A stretch of 64,000 nt of DNA from Bacillota bacterium. Lineage in GTDB: Bacteria > Bacillota > Clostridia > DSM-8532. The first letter of the stretch is position 1. Every line of letters begins with the position of its first letter. Both the position numbers and the translations under genes were made by a program. The DNA lies in NCBI GenBank assembly GCA_023415205.1, contig JAEZLR010000006.1, forward strand, positions 62,001 to 126,000, given 5' to 3'. Positions 23,522-31,863 of the stretch are shown in pieces. The notes beneath the pieces were generated by a model, which was given only the letters and a program-made list of their open reading frames with translations, was not told the DNA's origin and did not search any database.

Positions 23522-25756
23522 TTACTGGGTATCTTCCAGCAGCTGGTAGGCAGACAGAATATTACTGTGAGCCATAATTTTAAGGCGGTCGAGGGATACT
23601 TCTAGATCTTGGCGTATCCTTCCTCTATCGGACCAGATTTTTTCCATAAGCGCACATATTTTATGATGATCCAGATTATCCAGACTGCCGGCTGAGGGTT
23701 GGTTAATCTCCTTGAGAAAGGACCCTACTTTGGGCTCATAGACCAGCCCTAGAAGGGGAACGCATTGGCTTGCCGCATAAATAAGGGAGTGTAGCCGCAT
23801 GCCCACCATCAGGTCCAGGCGTCCCGTAAAGCCCAGCATGACCTCGGGCCGGTAAAGCTGATGTATCACGGTGGCAGGATGCTTCATGAAACCCTTAATC
23901 AGCTTGGAAATCTCAAAATCAGCAGGATATTGCATGGGCATGAACACCGGATGAGCACCCAGATGCTCCACACAATAATCGGCCAAGCCAGCTATCTTTT
24001 CCAAATAGTCTGTATTGGCCCATTTTCTTATTGAAAACCCTATCAGAGGCTTGTCCAGAGGGATGGCCTCCTGGGTGATCAAGCGGTCAATCTCTTCGTC
24101 GCAGGCCACATCCAAAAGAATGGCAGGGTCAGAGGTGACGTAAATCTCTGGCTTATGAATGCCCAAAGCCTTGATCTCATTAAAGGACTCCGAGTCCCGT
24201 AGGCTGATGGCATGGAGCTGGTTGAGAACCCTGGCGGCACAACCGCGATTGAAGGAGCGCTTGATGGGGCCGATGCCGTTGGCAAAGAGCATGGTCTTTG
24301 CCCCGGATCTTTTAGCCAGCTTCAACAGGGTCAGGTAGTAGAGAATGGACCGGGTGCTGGTATTATCCTGGATCAGGCTGCCTCCCCCGGCTAAAAACAA
24401 GCGTGTTCTCTTAAGGTGACGGGAGACCTTAAGAAGATTAAAACGATTAATGGAAGCCACCTGATAATTTCTCATGGTTTCTCTGGGATTTTTGGAAAGC
24501 ACCAGATAGCTCAGATCCGGGTTAAGCTTTCTGAAGGTATTGAGGGTGGAACTTAAAATGGCTTCATCACCGCTGTTCTTATAGCCGTAATATCCCAAAA
24601 TAGCAATATCGTAGGTCTTGTCGTCCTTTTTAACCATTTTCTCTGAGTGTAGAATTTTTTCGTAAATGGAGAGCTGGGTTTCACACATATTTCTTATGGA
24701 GAACTCCCGCTCAGCTTTTTCCCTTAACCTTGCACCCATGAGCTTACGCTTTTCCTCATCCAAAGAAAGCTCACCCAGGTATCGGCCCAGAAGCTTCCAA
24801 TCCCTAGGCTGTACCAGGTAGCCATTGACCCCTGATTCAATGAGATCTCCTAATCCGCCCACATGGGTGCTGACGGTTGCCCTTGCAAAGCGGGCTCCCT
24901 CCAGGATGACATAGGGGAAGCTTTCGCTGATAGAGGTTAATACATTAATGTCAATGGTTTGAAAAAAGTCAAAGGGTCGGTCCACCATACCCGTAAAATA
25001 GACATAGGAAGAAAGCCCAAGCTTCTCTGCAAATTGCTTTAAGTGGAGCATAAGCTCATCGCCCGGCCCGCTGATGAGAAATCGTGCCGCGGGATTAACC
25101 TTCACCACTTCACTAGCGGCTTTAAGAAAGGTTTCGTGATCCTTGACAGGGTGGAGCCTCGCCATAATACCGATAAGCACACAATCCAACGGGAAGGGTA
25201 CTTTGAAGCGCTCAAAAAACTCCTTGCGGGTGTAGGGGGGGATGTGGTTATCAAAAGGAATGCCATTGTATACCGAATAGATGCGCTGGGGATTGAAGCC
25301 CCTGCTTATGAGCATTTCCTTAAAGTTGTTGGAGACGCTGACATGGTACTCAATACGCCTCAGGGCAATGGTGTTGATGATACCGAAGGAAAAACGTTTG
25401 AGCAGGCTATGCATATAGTCCAGGCGGTAGTCACTGTGTACTGTAGTGACCACGGGAATACCGGTCATGCGCTTGATCATGGACGCCATCATATTGGCCT
25501 TGGCCCCATGGGAATGGATAATATCGTATTGACCTGATCTCACAAGATCCAGGGTTCTTTTCAAATCCAAAATAATATTACCGGTCCGGATAATCCGGGC
25601 GTCTATGCCCATAGCCACCGCATCATTGTGGAAGGGGCCTTTTCTATAACTTACAAGGGTAACGTCAATGGTCTTTCCGAGTTCTTTGATGAGTTGAAGA
25701 ACATGACTCTTGGCTCCGCCCTCATCTCCACCTCCGATAAGGTGTATCACTTTCAT
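23522..25756 (-). CDS. Fused GT4 glycosyltransferase and CsaB-type polysaccharide pyruvyl transferase (744 aa)
   Basis: Residues 1 to about 370 are a GT4/GT-B glycosyltransferase (KVIHLIGGGDEGGAKSHV, HSHGAKANMMASM, VYNGIPFDN, GIMARLHPVKDHETFLKA, the donor-site SESFPYVILEGARFA). From about residue 380 begins a pyruvyl transferase: YDIAILGYYGYKNSGDEAIL, LFLAGGGSLIQDNTS, LFANGIGPIK, DPAILLD and VGMRLHSLIYAA. CsaB adds ketal-pyruvate to secondary wall polysaccharide so that SLH-domain proteins can bind. The two domains are usually separate proteins; one frame here has no stop or frameshift between them. It lies 21 bases downstream of the PHP gene. Confidence 0.9.
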   Translation of the reverse strand: MKVIHLIGGGDEGGAKSHVLQLIKELGKTIDVTLVSYRKGPFHNDAVAMGIDARIIRTGNIILDLKRTLDLVRSGQYDIIHSHGAKANMMASMIKRMTGIPVVTTVHSDYRLDYMHSLLKRFSFGIINTIALRRIEYHVSVSNNFKEMLISRGFNPQRIYSVYNGIPFDNHIPPYTRKEFFERFKVPFPLDCVLIGIMARLHPVKDHETFLKAASEVVKVNPAARFLISGPGDELMLHLKQFAEKLGLSSYVYFTGMVDRPFDFFQTIDINVLTSISESFPYVILEGARFARATVSTHVGGLGDLIESGVNGYLVQPRDWKLLGRYLGELSLDEEKRKLMGARLREKAEREFSIRNMCETQLSIYEKILHSEKMVKKDDKTYDIAILGYYGYKNSGDEAILSSTLNTFRKLNPDLSYLVLSKNPRETMRNYQVASINRFNLLKVSRHLKRTRLFLAGGGSLIQDNTSTRSILYYLTLLKLAKRSGAKTMLFANGIGPIKRSFNRGCAARVLNQLHAISLRDSESFNEIKALGIHKPEIYVTSDPAILLDVACDEEIDRLITQEAIPLDKPLIGFSIRKWANTDYLEKIAGLADYCVEHLGAHPVFMPMQYPADFEISKLIKGFMKHPATVIHQLYRPEVMLGFTGRLDLMVGMRLHSLIYAASQCVPLLGLVYEPKVGSFLKEINQPSAGSLDNLDHHKICALMEKIWSDRGRIRQDLEVSLDRLKIMAHSNILSAYQLLEDTQ

Positions 25757-25777
25757 AGCGGTCTTCCTTTCAAGGGG

Positions 25778-26608
25778 CTACAGATTGATATCACACCATT
25801 CATCTCCAAAAAGGATACGTTGGTGACGAAAGCCGATGCTTTTTAAAAGCCCATAGGCTTCTTCGTAATAGCAGTCTATGGTATCAGGCCGATGGGTGTC
25901 CGAGTTAATCATGATGGGTATTTCCATTCCATGGCATGCTTCAAGTATCCATGGGCTGGGATAGGGGTCGGTGACATATCCCCGGGCTATCCCCCCGGTA
26001 TTCACCTCAACAATGACTTCTGCCAGTGAGACCACCTCCAGGGTTTTCATCACCTCATCCCGGTACCATGCATCCTTTTCATTAAAGTAAGTATTGTCCG
26101 TATTGTTCTTTCTAATAACATCCAGATGTCCGACAATAGAGGGAGGCATCCTTAAAAGCATTTGACGGATTTGTTCATAATAGGCCCGGACAAATGCCTT
26201 GATATCTCCCCCAAAGCTAGTGTTCAGGGTGTCCTCAAAAGCCTTACGGTTTCCGTCCACGGACATCAATGCCCCTGTTGTCTCATTTTTAAGGAAATGC
26301 ACAGAGCCGATGGTATAGTCAATTCCCTTGGTGGTTCTAAAATCAGTGCAATTGGGATAAAAATCTGTTTCCAGGCCCGTATAAATTTCAATGGAAGCCT
26401 TATATTTGTCCTTTAAGGCTTTTGAGACCGATAGATATTCATCAAGGTCAGAGGACTTCATGTTCCATTGGCTGTCAAAAAGCACAGGGGCATGGGCAGA
26501 AAAACCAAAAGCCTTGAAGCCCCGGGCAAGGGCCTCATTAATATAGGCTTCAAGTTCTTCCTGACCGTCGTCGAATCGGCTATGGGCGTGAAAGGTGCTC
26601 TTAAACAT
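25778..26608 (-). CDS. PHP-domain phosphatase, histidinol-phosphatase (HisK) family (276 aa)
   Basis: The PHP metal sites are evident: FHAHSRFDDG near the start, FSAHAP, the GLETDFYP acidic motif, TIGSVHF, HLDVIRK and INSDTHRPD near the end. This matches HisK-type histidinol-phosphate phosphatases of Firmicutes, about 270 residues. No other his gene is near. It lies 25 bases after the acyl-CoA ligase and 21 bases before the glycosyltransferase gene, so it may instead dephosphorylate a sugar or lipid intermediate of wall-polymer synthesis. The histidine role is not established. Confidence 0.85.
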   Translation of the reverse strand: MFKSTFHAHSRFDDGQEELEAYINEALARGFKAFGFSAHAPVLFDSQWNMKSSDLDEYLSVSKALKDKYKASIEIYTGLETDFYPNCTDFRTTKGIDYTIGSVHFLKNETTGALMSVDGNRKAFEDTLNTSFGGDIKAFVRAYYEQIRQMLLRMPPSIVGHLDVIRKNNTDNTYFNEKDAWYRDEVMKTLEVVSLAEVIVEVNTGGIARGYVTDPYPSPWILEACHGMEIPIMINSDTHRPDTIDCYYEEAYGLLKSIGFRHQRILFGDEWCDINL

Positions 26609-26633
26609 CTTAACTCCTTATCCCTTGGGACGC

Positions 26634-28385
26634 TTATTTCTTCTTGTTGAAAACCTTGAACATATCACCAATGGTTTTCAGGGAAACCAATTCCACTTGA
26701 CGCTTAATCTTTTTAGTGGTGGTTTTCTCAAACTCGCCCTCACGGATTTCAAAATGCCGGATCTTCTTGTAGGAGGAGAGCTTCTTGTTAGCCTTTAGAA
26801 CCTCCTGCTTGATGAGCCTGTAAAGCTCGTCATGAACAGGCACCTGGCCGAACTTCTCCACAATGACCTCCATATTGGGGACGATCTTGGCACAAACTAG
26901 GGTATCCTCCTCATTGTCGCTGTCCACGCCATAAACCAGGGATTCCTTAATATACTCGCTCTTGTTCAGATAGAGCTCCACATCCTCGGGGAAGATGTTT
27001 TTTCCGTTCTTGGTGACAATGATATTTTTCTTTCTGCCTGAGATATAGAGGAAGCCCTGCTTGTCAATATAGCCATTATCCCCGGTATACAACCAGCCGT
27101 CATGAAGAATCTGCTCTGTGGCCTCGGGATTCTTATAGTAGCCCAGCATGACAATGGGGCCTCTTACCTTGATCTCACCTATACCATCTGGTCCAGGCTG
27201 ATCAATAGCGATTTCGATACCGGCAACCGGTAAGCCAGCAGAGGCATCCCTATAGTGGTCGAGTCGATTGACTGAAACAATGGGGGAGCACTCCGTCAGC
27301 CCATAGCCCTGCATAATGTTCAGCCCCATGGCCCTTAAGGCCTTGGCCACCTTGGGATTCAGGGCGGCAGCACCGGAGATGATCAACCGTAGATTTCCGC
27401 CCAGATTGTCCAGAACCTCTTTAAAAAGTTGGCGGCGCACATCGATTTTCATTTTCATGAGCGTCCTGGAGACAAACAGGCCGAATTTAACCGCACCCAG
27501 ACGGTTTTCCTTCTGCGCCTTTTTGATGACCTTTGTATAGACATTTTCCATAATGAGAGGAACACTCATGATGATGGAGGGTTTGTATTCCTGCAGGTTC
27601 TTGTTGATGTGACGTAGGCCCTCACAGAAGCAGATGGTGACACCCAGATAAATCATTGTGAGAAAGCCCGCGGTGCATTCATAGGTATGATGCAGGGGAA
27701 GGATGGACATGATCAGGTCGTTATTGTCAGCATAGATCAGGCTGGAAACCGCCATGATATCACTGGAAATATTATTGTGACTCAGCATGACACCTTTGCT
27801 TTGGTCGGTGGTTCCCGAGGTGAAGATCAGCATGTTCATAGCGTTACTGTCGATCTGGGACTCAGTAAACTGATCGATGCCTTGATTTAAAAGGGTTTTG
27901 CCTTTTTGTAATAGCTCAACGAACGAGACAAGGCCTCCTTCACTCCTCTCATGGTCAAAGGAAATAATCTCCTTGAGCATGGGGAGGCTTGATTTTTTAG
28001 CAAGAAGGCTCTCAGCATAATCTCTAGAACAGAGCACCGCCGAACAGTCGCTCCTCTCAAGCAGAGAAAAAAGCTCATGCTCCGGCAGCTCCTTGTCCAT
28101 CGGAACCACTACGCCCGTGCCGTTTACCACAGCGAGGTAAGAAAGACACCATTCATACCGGTTTTCGCTAACGATGGCAATTTTTTGGCCCTTTAGCCCT
28201 AAATGGTGGAGGGCAGTTCCCAGATAGTTAATTTCTGTCTGAAACTGTCTGAAGGAAACATTCCTAAGCTGCCCTGCGGCATTTTTGAGAAGAAAACAGT
28301 CCAAGTCCCCGTAAATATCTGCGCTTTGTTGAACCATATCCTTCAAATCGGTTATCTTTCTTACATCATAAAGCTTTCGTGGCAT
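26634..28385 (-). CDS. AMP-forming acyl-CoA synthetase / long-chain fatty acid ligase (583 aa)
   Basis: This is an adenylate-forming enzyme. The P-loop MLIFTSGTTDQSKGVMLSH, the YGLTECSPIVSVN motif, YTGDNGYIDKQG and the RKKNIIVTKNGKNIFPEDVE hinge are all intact. The C-terminal lysine-rich region (TTTKKIKRQVE) holds the catalytic lysine. The class activates medium or long-chain fatty acids. The start is uncertain: ATG at 28385, GTG at 28391 or TTG at 28400. It heads the reverse-strand group with PHP and the glycosyltransferase-CsaB gene. A promoter lies at 28448-28476. Confidence 0.9.
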   Translation of the reverse strand: MPRKLYDVRKITDLKDMVQQSADIYGDLDCFLLKNAAGQLRNVSFRQFQTEINYLGTALHHLGLKGQKIAIVSENRYEWCLSYLAVVNGTGVVVPMDKELPEHELFSLLERSDCSAVLCSRDYAESLLAKKSSLPMLKEIISFDHERSEGGLVSFVELLQKGKTLLNQGIDQFTESQIDSNAMNMLIFTSGTTDQSKGVMLSHNNISSDIMAVSSLIYADNNDLIMSILPLHHTYECTAGFLTMIYLGVTICFCEGLRHINKNLQEYKPSIIMSVPLIMENVYTKVIKKAQKENRLGAVKFGLFVSRTLMKMKIDVRRQLFKEVLDNLGGNLRLIISGAAALNPKVAKALRAMGLNIMQGYGLTECSPIVSVNRLDHYRDASAGLPVAGIEIAIDQPGPDGIGEIKVRGPIVMLGYYKNPEATEQILHDGWLYTGDNGYIDKQGFLYISGRKKNIIVTKNGKNIFPEDVELYLNKSEYIKESLVYGVDSDNEEDTLVCAKIVPNMEVIVEKFGQVPVHDELYRLIKQEVLKANKKLSSYKKIRHFEIREGEFEKTTTKKIKRQVELVSLKTIGDMFKVFNKKK

Positions 28386-28447
28386 TCCCACTCTATTCAA
28401 CTCCCGTTCATGGTGAAATTTGTAAGCAAAAGGTCGTTAACGAAATA

Positions 28448-28476
28448 ATTATACTTGATAGCAGGGGCGGTGACAA
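28448..28476 (-). promoter_or_regulatory. Promoter for the acyl-CoA ligase operon
   Basis: On the reverse strand TTGTCA (28471-28476), 17 bases and TATAAT (28448-28453) precede the gene by about 60 bases. Confidence 0.7.
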
Positions 28477-28518
28477 CAAGACAAAATAATAGGGCTTGTC
28501 ATATCGATGGGGTCCAGG

Positions 28519-29247
28519 TCATTTGTGGCGGGAGAGCTGTCCCATAAAATGAGCGGAAGGGGGTTCCACATGGGATAACGCATAGGGAAGGTTTAAAGCT
28601 TTCCATTTGTATTCGCCCATTTTATGAAAGGGCAGATACTCTGTTTTTTCCACATTGGAAAGGTGGGAGGCCAAATCCTTAAAGGCCTCGATATCCTGTT
28701 GACCATCGGTATATCCCGGGACAATAACATATCGCAACCATACGGGGACACGCTTTTTTTCGAGATACTCGGCAAATTTTAGAGACGGGATATCGCCTCG
28801 TCCTGTTAGGAGCCTGTGTTTTTCCTTTTGTGTCTGCTTAATATCCAGAAGCACTAAGTCCGTTAAATCAATGAGTCTGTCTAAAACGGGATCTTCCAGG
28901 GCATCCGGGAAATCCCCGGTGGTGTCCAGACAGGTATGTACACCCGCATCCTTTAGCCGAGAAAAAAGCTCGGCGACAAAGGCTGCCTGTAGGAGCGGCT
29001 CGCCACCCGAAACCGTGACCCCTCCTCCCGAGGAGTCAAAATAGGGTTTAAAGCGGAGAACTCGCTCATAGAGGGCGTCGGCCTCCATAACAGAACCGCC
29101 GTCCTCCTGCCAGGTATCGGGGTTATGGCAGTAGAGACAGCGAAATCGGCAGCCCTGGAGAAAGATCACCGAACGCAACCCTGGGCCGTCATGGGCTCCC
29201 AGTGATTCAAAGGAATGAATCCTGCCTGTAAGGCTCTTATTTTTCAT
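28519..29247 (-). CDS. pflA: Pyruvate formate-lyase activating enzyme (242 aa)
   Basis: This radical-SAM enzyme installs the glycyl radical on PFL. The cluster motif is GCRFRCLYC: Cys33, Cys37 and Cys40 (CX3CX2C). A GGEPLLQ SAM-binding motif and VLLDIK are also present, with the N-terminal HSFESLGAHDGPGLRSVIF typical of PflA. Length is normal. It follows pflB by 37 bases and should share its riboswitch-controlled transcript. Oxygen-labile; anaerobic fermentation. Confidence 0.95.
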   Translation of the reverse strand: MKNKSLTGRIHSFESLGAHDGPGLRSVIFLQGCRFRCLYCHNPDTWQEDGGSVMEADALYERVLRFKPYFDSSGGGVTVSGGEPLLQAAFVAELFSRLKDAGVHTCLDTTGDFPDALEDPVLDRLIDLTDLVLLDIKQTQKEKHRLLTGRGDIPSLKFAEYLEKKRVPVWLRYVIVPGYTDGQQDIEAFKDLASHLSNVEKTEYLPFHKMGEYKWKALNLPYALSHVEPPSAHFMGQLSRHK

Positions 29248-29284
29248 GGAGGCTGCCTCCTTTGCGTATTAAAGGAATATAGGG

Positions 29285-31519
29285 TTAAATAGCCCTGTGG
29301 AAGGTCCGGGAGATAACCTCCTGCTGCTGCTTTTGGGTCAAACGATTAAAGTTCACGGCATAGCCCGAAACCCTCACGGTGAGCTGAGGATAACGGGATG
29401 GGTCCTCCATGGCCTCCGTCAGGGTTTCTCTTGTCAGCACATTGATATTGATGTGATGTCCCCCTTTAATGAAATAGCCATCCAGCATGGCTATGAAATT
29501 TTTAAGACTATAGGTCTCCTCCTTGCCCAGGGCATGGGGTGTGAGGGAGAGGGTGAGGGAGACACCGTCCTTACAGGCCGAATAAGGAATTTTAGCCACA
29601 GAGTTTAATACTGCCAGCGCGCCCATAATATCACGCCCGTGCATGGGGTTGGCACCAGGGGCAAAGGGCTCCCCAGCTTTTCTTCCGTCGGGGGTGGCGC
29701 CTGTTTTTTTACCATAGACCACATTGGAGGTGATGGTAAGAACCGAGAGGGTATGCTCCGCATCTCTGTAGGTGGAGTGCTTTTTAAGGTCGGTGATGAA
29801 GCTCTTGGCAAGGTCGGTGGCAATGAAGTCCACGCGGTCGTCATCATTGCCGAATTGGGGATACTCACCCTCAATATCAAATCCCACAATAAGGCCCTTC
29901 TCGTTTCTTCTGGTTTTTACATAGGTATAGCGAATGGCGCTCAAGGAATCGGCCACCACGCTTAGTCCTGCGATGCCGAAGGCCATATACCTATGGACGG
30001 AGGTATCATGAAGGGCCATCATGAGCCGCTCATAGGCATACTTGTCATGCATGCAGTGAATAATGTTCATGGTGTTGACATAAAGCCCGGTGAGCCATTT
30101 CTGGTAGGTCTTGAACCGGGTGAGTACTTTGTTGTAGTCCAGATACTCCTCGGGGTAGGGGTCCATTTGGGGAGCGACCAGCTCTCCGGAGAGCTCATCC
30201 CGTCCGCCGTTAAGGGCTAAAAGGAGCAGCTTTGGAAGATTGCACCGGGCTCCGAAAAACTGCATATCCTTTCCCAGGCTCATGGCTGAAACACAGCAGG
30301 AAATTCCGTAGTCGTCCCCGAAGAGAGGTCGCATAAGCTCATCGTTTTCATATTGTATGGCACTGGTTTTCATGGAAATCTGCCCGCAGAAGGCCTTGAA
30401 GGTCTGGGGAAGGCGGGGGGACCATAATATTGTCAGGTTGGGCTCCGGAGCAGGGCCGAGATTAATCAGGGTTTGCAGAAAGCGATAGGAGGTTTTGGTC
30501 ACCTTGTGCCGCCCATCTTCGCCCATGCCTCCCAGGGCTTCGGTGATCCAAACCGGGTCCCCTGCAAAGAGCTCATTGTAGTCCGGTGTTCTCAAATGGC
30601 GGATAAGCCGAAGCTTAATGACGAACTGGTCGATGAGCTCCTGGGCACCTTCTTCGGTTAACTGGCCGGACGCCAGGTCTTTTTCCAGATAAATATCTAA
30701 GAAGGTGTTTAAGCGGCCGATGGAGTTGGCTGCGCCATTGGTCTCCTTAACCGCGCCCAGAAACGCAAGATAAACCCATTGGACAGCCTCAAAGGCATTT
30801 TTGGCCGATTCCCTGAGGTTAAAGCCATAAGCATCGCCCAGTAGTGCCAGTTCATTTAGGGACTGAATCTGCGATTTGACCTCCTCACGAAGACGGATGG
30901 TTTCTTCGGACATCTCCCGCTCCAAAAGATTTTCAAGATCCTTTTCCTTTTCTGAGATCAAGCGGGTTATCCCATAAAGTGCGACTCTTCTATAGTCCCC
31001 GATAATCCTTCCTCTGCCATAGGCATCGGGAAGGCCTGTGATCACGCCGCAACGGCGGGCGTTTTTCATCTCGGGAGTATAGGCATCAAAGACACCATCA
31101 TTGTGGGTCCTTCTAAAACGGGTAAAGATATCCTCGATGGAGGGAGACAAGCTGTAGCCATAAGACGCACAGGCTTTTTTGGCAAGTCGGATGCCCCCAT
31201 AGGGATTGACCATCCGCTTTAGGGGCTCATCGGTCTGAAGCCCCAGGATGACCTCATTCTCCGGGTCAATAACCCCGGGGTTGAAGCTTAAGATACCGGA
31301 TACCGTTTCGGTGTCAATACAAAGAACGCCATTATTGGACAGTTCCTCCTTCAAAAGCTGTTGGCATTGATTCCACAGCTTCAGGGTTTTTTCGGAAGGC
31401 CCCGCGAGAAATCCTGCATCCCCGTCATAGGGGGTATAATTTCTGGCAATGAAATCCCTGACATCGACGGACTCCTGCCAGATGCCTGGATGAAAGGCTT
31501 CAAAGGATTTTTGAGTCAT
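29285..31519 (-). CDS. pflB: Pyruvate formate-lyase (744 aa)
   Basis: This glycyl-radical enzyme splits pyruvate with CoA into acetyl-CoA and formate. The active-site cysteine pair is in DYGISCCVSAMSLGKDMQF, and the glycyl radical lies in VRVSGYAVNF near the C terminus (Gly719). The length is that of E. coli PflB (about 760). The start is supported by TTAAGGAGGG. Upstream lies a 190-base leader with a ZTP (pfl) riboswitch and its own promoter. Formate feeds one-carbon folate metabolism, so control by ZTP, a folate-starvation signal, is sensible. Confidence 0.97.
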   Translation of the reverse strand: MTQKSFEAFHPGIWQESVDVRDFIARNYTPYDGDAGFLAGPSEKTLKLWNQCQQLLKEELSNNGVLCIDTETVSGILSFNPGVIDPENEVILGLQTDEPLKRMVNPYGGIRLAKKACASYGYSLSPSIEDIFTRFRRTHNDGVFDAYTPEMKNARRCGVITGLPDAYGRGRIIGDYRRVALYGITRLISEKEKDLENLLEREMSEETIRLREEVKSQIQSLNELALLGDAYGFNLRESAKNAFEAVQWVYLAFLGAVKETNGAANSIGRLNTFLDIYLEKDLASGQLTEEGAQELIDQFVIKLRLIRHLRTPDYNELFAGDPVWITEALGGMGEDGRHKVTKTSYRFLQTLINLGPAPEPNLTILWSPRLPQTFKAFCGQISMKTSAIQYENDELMRPLFGDDYGISCCVSAMSLGKDMQFFGARCNLPKLLLLALNGGRDELSGELVAPQMDPYPEEYLDYNKVLTRFKTYQKWLTGLYVNTMNIIHCMHDKYAYERLMMALHDTSVHRYMAFGIAGLSVVADSLSAIRYTYVKTRRNEKGLIVGFDIEGEYPQFGNDDDRVDFIATDLAKSFITDLKKHSTYRDAEHTLSVLTITSNVVYGKKTGATPDGRKAGEPFAPGANPMHGRDIMGALAVLNSVAKIPYSACKDGVSLTLSLTPHALGKEETYSLKNFIAMLDGYFIKGGHHININVLTRETLTEAMEDPSRYPQLTVRVSGYAVNFNRLTQKQQQEVISRTFHRAI

Positions 31520-31592
31520 GGTTATCCCTCCTTAAGGTTTCTTCCGTCACAAATAGCTTTGTCGGATTTCACCTTTAGTTAAAAATGCATAT

Positions 31593-31633
31593 AAAAAAGC
31601 CTGGGCATCACATCCAATGTAGGCTGCCCAGGC
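31593..31633 (-). terminator. Regulated intrinsic terminator of the ZTP riboswitch
   Basis: A 9-bp perfect stem (31625-31633 with 31599-31607, reverse strand) is followed by a run of Us (31593-31598). It shares bases with the conserved riboswitch segment, so only one of the two can form. Confidence 0.85.
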
Positions 31634-31690
31634 GGTCGACTTTTTTCAACATTATACTCCCCCAGGGTTTTCCCTATCCGCCAGTCGTAT
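31593..31690 (-). promoter_or_regulatory. ZTP (pfl) riboswitch controlling pflB
   Basis: On the reverse strand the leader reads ACTGGCGGATA at about 31676-31685, GGGGGAG, and then the hallmark CCGCCTGGGCA at 31625-31635. GGCGG and CCGCC can form the class pseudoknot. The TGGGC part also pairs with the downstream terminator arm: GCCTGGGCA (31625-31633) with TGCCCAGGC (31599-31607), then six Ts. This overlap gives an ON switch: ZTP stabilises the aptamer and lets transcription enter pflB. The class was first named from pfl leaders. Confidence 0.88.
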
Positions 31691-31718
31691 AATGCACTCA
31701 AATTCAGCTTATAGTGTG

Positions 31719-31747
31719 AGTATACAATCCTTCCGCACCTTTGTCAA
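31719..31747 (-). promoter_or_regulatory. Consensus sigma-A promoter for the pfl operon
   Basis: On the reverse strand TTGACA (31742-31747) and TATACT (31719-31724) are 17 bases apart. Transcription should start near 31711, giving a leader of about 190 bases. Confidence 0.8.
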
Positions 31748-31773
31748 TTCACCCAGGTTATTTCGCGAAATTG

Positions 31774-31802
31774 TTGAAAGAAGTAGTGGACTATGGTATC
31801 AT
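31774..31802 (+). promoter_or_regulatory. Promoter for the PP2C-LysM gene, next to a palindrome
   Basis: TTGAAA (31774-31779), 17 bases and TATCAT (31797-31802) point rightward. The perfect palindrome ATTTCGCGAAAT (31760-31771) lies between this and the leftward pfl promoter, so one regulator could serve both. Confidence 0.55.
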
Positions 31803-31863
31803 TGTGCCATAATATGCAGTAATTTGGTTATGGCATAAATCATGTCGAAAAGAGGAGAATCCA

